Assembly: GCA_036925085.1 (NCBI GenBank)
Contig: JAUPFP010000006.1
Span: 1,039,001 to 1,103,000 of the forward strand
Source: Brachycybe producta
Lineage: Eukaryota; Arthropoda; Diplopoda; Playtdesmida; Andrognathidae
Length of the DNA stretch: 64,000 bases
Reading direction: 5' to 3'
Both the position numbers and the translations under genes were made by a program. A model generated the notes under the pieces. The model was not told the origin of the DNA and searched no databases. It worked only from the letters and a program-made list of their open reading frames with translations. How positions within the stretch are numbered: position 1 is the first letter of the stretch; every line of letters begins with the position of its first letter. Shown here in pieces: positions 60,307-64,000 of this stretch.

Positions 60307-62429
60307 AGAGTTTATTTACATTGCTTACACCATCGGTTGTCTTCGGCCTGAACTTGTTGAACACGCTTTCGATAAAATGACGTCTGAAAAAATATCACGA
60401 GAAGAAGAAAAAAAAAGTTTAAGTTTACGTTTTCTCTTTCTCGAGAGAACGAGAGAGATAATTTCTTTACTTGGCACTGAGTCCACCACCGGGAGGAAGG
60501 TTAGGGATGTCTTCATCAGCCAGAGTCTGCATCAATTGAGGAAAGTCGATCGTGTTGCCCTGATCTTTACTTTGATCGCAAACCTCTGAAACAAAACCAC
60601 GCAATTAAGAGATGATTTCAAAGCGTAAAAGGCGCCGTTCCCGCAAACTCAATTCTGGTTTTTTATTTTCAGAGATAGAGAAAGTGAAATTTATTAGAAA
60701 CTAGAAGGGTAGCTCAATCACTTAAGGAGCAATTTCAGGTTTATCTTTTTTTAAAAAATAAGCTATGTTTATGGTAATTTGAAAATGACGGATATTTTTT
60801 TATTTTTTTTTTGGGTCTTTAAAAAGTTTATTTTGAAAGATATCAACCATCATGAAAATTTTTTCTAGTTTCTAACACAATTTCAATTTTTTTTAAGTGT
60901 TTGCTCTTCTTGAAACTGTAGAATAATCAGAATTTTAAAATCAGCTGTTTTTCTAAAACATTTCAAGAAGAACTTGAAAGTATTTTAGAAACTAGAAGGG
61001 TTAATAATAATTAACCTTATCCATATTTAAAAATTTAAATTGCATTTAAATCTTAAAACATGTTTTACAGAATCCTGTGAAGCCTTTTAAAAATGAGCTT
61101 TATATGTCTCAGTTTTTAAACTTAATTTTTTTTTTCTAAAAAAACTTTTATTTTGAAAGATATCGTCATTAAAAGTAGTTTCACTTCATTTCATTACTCT
61201 TTTAGTTTCCAAAATAAACCTTGAATTTCTTCTTTAAAAACATGATTTCTATTGAGTTTGAGAGAACTCTCGAAGCCGAAACACTTGTTTCGACGTAAGT
61301 TTCCTCATCCGAATTGTTTTCTAAGTTGGTTCCTAAATTGTTCCTCCGTTTCAGTCGCCTGAGAAGTTATACCTTTAACCTTCTTTTCAAGCAACATTTC
61401 CAGTTCTTTCTCTTTACTTATGGCATCTTGCGAAACCTTAGGCGAACCTGGAAATGTGACTAGCACAACGCTCATGTTGTCTCGACTCCCCTTTTTTTAA
61501 AGAAAACATTTCCAGTTAGTTCGTTACGAACGAAATATAATATTACTTTATATAATATTACTAAGTCGAACCTTATACAGACAGGTATCGACTACGAGGT
61601 TACAAATACTCTCGAGACTATCGGTGAGTTCGAGTCTATGTCGAATAAAATCGCAAAGCTCATCGTTAGACATGACGTCCCAGACGCCATCGCAAGCGAG
61701 CACGAGAAACTCGTCGTGTTCGTGATCTCGTTCGACAACAAAGATCTCCGGTTCGGGCGAAACGAGTTGTTCGCAAGGTCCCTTCCCCTCGACCTGTTTA
61801 TACTCGTAATCACCCAATGCTCGAGAAACAGCTAAAGATCCATTGACACGTTGTATCATGACGCTTCCACCGGCATTTTGAATTCTTTCCTTCTCGGAAG
61901 GATTCATCGGTTTGTGATCTTGCGTCGAGAATGCGATTCGACGTTCTCTCGACATAACACCTCTCGAATCGCCGCAGTTTGCTAAGAAAATATGATGTGG
62001 AGAAACGAGTGCGCAAACAGCTGTCGAACCACTCTTATCTTCTCCGCTTAACATTTCAGGCATTCCTCTCATTTTCTCATCTAACCTAAGGAAACCGTCT
62101 CTGATTCCTCTTTTGACATTATCGACAGCAGATTGCTCATCCATCGCAGCTTCGCACTTTGTAGCGCTATTACGAAAGTCTTCGCTTTGAGTAATCGAAT
62201 CGAGAAGATGTTCAGCGCAATGTGCCGAAACTCGAGCACCAGCATGACCATCAAAGACAGCAAAAAATGACCAATCTTTGAGACCTTGTGGTAGTCCTAG
62301 TTTAGCGCAATGGGCGTCTTCCATCTCAATTCGCCATCCTTGCATACTACTCAGGGCATACGAAAGACCGTTACCCAAACCCTGTTCATTGTACTTGTCA
62401 GTCTTTGGTTTATCCAAAAATGCGCCCAT
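60305..62429 (-). CDS. PPM1A: PP2C-type Ser/Thr phosphatase, PPM1A/PPM1B family
   Basis: Metal-dependent phosphatase that dampens stress-MAPK and TGF-beta/SMAD signalling in vertebrates. Exons in transcript order: 61572-62429, 61373-61490, 60471-60585, 60305-60383; 389 residues (human PPM1A has 382). It starts [10 protein letters not shown], a classic N-myristoylation start (Gly2). Catalytic residues are all present: R33, E37 and D38 ([10 protein letters not shown]), D60-G61 (FAVFDGHAG), D247 (ACDGVWD) and D290 (GSRDNMS); ANCGDSRG and [12 protein letters not shown] are conserved. The C-terminal helical region ([16 protein letters not shown]) is typical of PPM1A/B rather than of other PP2Cs. 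The paralogue identity (A or B) cannot be assigned. Intron 2 (787 bp) holds two copies of the TTAA-flanked MITE family. It is convergent with pecanex. Confidence 0.95.
60680..61230. mobile_element. Family A and A2 copies in PPM1 intron 2
   Basis: 60680-60965: TTAGAAACTAGAAGGGTAGC ... TTTTTCTAGTTTCTAACAC. 60985-61230: TTTTAGAAACTAGAAGGGTT ... ATTACTCTTTTAGTTTCC. Confidence 0.75.
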
Positions 62430-62592
62430 TTTTTTTTTAAAAAAAATAACGATTCCTTGAATAGAAAAAAAAAAACGAAAACTGTTCGTTATTCAAAAGG
62501 GGGAGGGGGTTAGGACCTTTTAGAACCAAAAAAGGGGAGGAAATATGCTCTTAAATTTGCGTGCTTTTTTTTACTTATGTAAATTAGCGTAA

Positions 62593-62691
62593 TTAACGAT
62601 GTACGCTATCACCGTAAGCGTAGTGACCCGGTGAACGCCAATCGGCGAACACACAAACGATAACGAACACGAATTTAAGCATTTTCTGCAT
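62593..62691 (-). CDS. Possible 32-residue small ORF with hydrophobic segment in the PPM1 leader
   Basis: An ATG-to-TAA ORF of 32 codons lies 163 bases upstream of the PPM1 start on the same strand, in the presumed 5' leader. The peptide starts MQKMLKFVFVIVCVFA and then continues with the polar tail DWRSPGHYAYGDSVHR. The first half resembles a signal peptide or a single membrane helix. Codons are C/G-rich in third position (for example CCG GGT CAC TAC GCT TAC) compared with the AT-rich flanks, which suggests selection at protein level. It could be a regulatory uORF, a micropeptide or chance. I recognise no family. Confidence 0.35.
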   Translation of the reverse strand: MQKMLKFVFVIVCVFADWRSPGHYAYGDSVHR

Positions 62692-63746
62692 AGTTTAAAC
62701 GGGAGAAGAAGAAAAAAACACACACAGAGAAGTTCAGTTCTCCCTTCGTTTCTTTAAAAAAAAATCCCCCTCAAAACACCTTTATACAGTTATACGATGA
62801 ACATTCACGAGCACAACCCTTACTCCCCTCTTTTAAACCCTCGTCACAGGTCGTTTCAATCAGGGTTTTAACAAGGATAACGACAATCGGAACAACGAGA
62901 AAAACGATTGAAACACAACGACGATGACATGATGGCGGACTGTCATTGCTAAAAATAGATACATTTACTGATTATGTCATCAACAGCCAATCAGTAATAA
63001 ACAATTTTGATTATATTAAGAGAAGATGACGTCATTGTTTTGAGTTTATATTAGGTGTATGAACATGGCGTTTTTTCTTACTTGATTTATATTGTATATA
63101 ATTGCCATATTAGGAAACTTTTTCTTTTTAACATTCTAGAGTTCTGTGGCTTCGAAACGTAACTGGAGTTGTATTGATCATGCCTTTCTTTAGTTTAGTT
63201 CTTCTATTGAAATGTTTAATAATGATTGTTGTAGCGCTTTAGCTTATAGATTTTATACCAAATACAGAAAAAGTATTTCTTTTAATAAACGTTCACAGTA
63301 GTATCTGTAGTTGATGTAGATTTAGTTCCGCATAAGGTGTACTAATATGGCGTGTTTGTCTTTGAACCGTTTATTCGTGACGCCATGTTAGGTCATTCGT
63401 AATGGTTTATTCTTTAAGCTTTTGTTGCTCGGCGATGTGCTTCAAAACGTTATTAATGGTTGTTTGTCATAATAAGACACTGGTGTCTTAAAGAGGCCAA
63501 TCGTTAAGATGAAGCTTCTATAGGAATAAATATTGTATATGTGAAAACATTTTATATTTACTATGAGATACTTTTTATACGTAAAAGTTTACAACGTAAA
63601 ATCATTTTTCATGACCACTAATATAAATAATGAATATAAATTTAAAGTGTGATGAATGTCTGTAATGCGTTAACAGTGACATCTAGTGGCAAAGTATTTT
63701 AAACCATGCTCATGCCTATGAACTTTGCTATGAAGACATAATCTCC

Positions 63747-63775
63747 TGGCCATGTGTTTGATGAGCACATGGCCA
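63747..63775. repeat. Perfect 10-bp stem hairpin
   Basis: TGGCCATGTG, a 9-base loop TTTGATGAG, then CACATGGCCA. Too short for a typical miRNA precursor; function unknown. Confidence 0.6.
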
Positions 63776-63779
63776 TTAA

Positions 63780-63905
63780 AATAAACATAAGCAATTGAAT
63801 TGCTACCCTTCTAGTTTCTAAAACAAATTCAAGTTTCTCTTCATTTTGCACATGAAAGACAGAATAATCAGAGTTCTGGAGACTTTAAAACCACCTTTTA
63901 ACATA
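63780..63905. mobile_element. Family A right-half at window end
   Basis: GCTACCCTTCTAGTTTCTAA, CATGAAAGACAGAATAATCA, GACTTTAAAACCACCTTTTAA. No left half precedes it. Confidence 0.75.
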
Positions 63906-64000
63906 ATAAAAATAATTAATTAATAAAAGAATGCGATTAAGAATGCCTGAAATTAAAACAATATATAAATTATTTTAAAGAATATTTATATTTATTTTGG

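Larger units (their letters stand above)
62430..64000. other. PPM1 leader and upstream flank
   Basis: Contains the 32-codon small ORF (62593-62691), a YY1-like ATGATGGCGGAC (62929-62940, plus strand), TGACGTCA near 63027, and a family A right-half at the end. No other gene recognised. Confidence 0.6.

Overview
The window is AT-rich nuclear DNA from an invertebrate animal. Protein genes are split by many small GT-AG introns, the intergenic spaces are a few kb, and both are densely seeded with short inverted-repeat (MITE-like) elements. The species cannot be fixed from sequence alone. Metazoan-only families (alpha-actinin, mixed lineage kinase, pecanex) and vertebrate-like exon borders point to a bilaterian or other animal with compact genes; a tunicate or similar marine invertebrate is only a guess.

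Layout. Positions 1-8527 hold no recognisable exon, only repeats; a promoter-like spot (CRE palindrome plus YY1-type motif) lies at 20-86. Alpha-actinin (+) runs from 8528 to 14519 in 17 exons, two of which are a homologous, equal-length, apparently mutually exclusive pair; its first coding exon was not found. A mixed lineage kinase (MLK/MAP3K9-11-21/slipper type, +) spans 18779-35042 in 9 exons and encodes about 1101 residues, with introns of up to 4 kb full of repeats. Ribosomal protein S25 (-) lies at 40918-41656 (4 coding exons, 120 residues), head-to-head with pecanex (+), 42368-56439 (31 coding exons, about 2526 residues). A PPM1A/B-type protein phosphatase (-) lies at 60305-62429 (4 exons, 389 residues). 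Reading frame and splice phase were followed through every exon of these genes, and each spliced CDS closes on a stop codon.

The most notable biology is gene order: ACTN, MLK and PCNX lie side by side. In human these families are linked on chromosomes 14, 1 and 11 (ACTN1/MAP3K9/PCNX1; ACTN2/MAP3K21/PCNX2; ACTN3/MAP3K11/PCNX3), and ACTN4/MAP3K10 are linked on 19. The window therefore looks like the unduplicated ancestor of that paralogon.

The second notable feature is the repeat landscape. One hairpin family with TTAA-flanked ends (GGTGGTTTTAAA...TTTAAAACCACC) occurs roughly 23 times in 64 kb, almost always in introns or spacers. At least eight further foldback families, several of them with near-perfect arms, are also present. 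No tRNA, rRNA, CRISPR or transposase gene was recognised.

The genes are separate transcription units, not an operon. By family knowledge, MLK (activating JNK) and PPM1A/B (switching off stress MAPK signalling) act in opposite directions on one pathway, but nothing in the sequence shows that their proximity matters for this.
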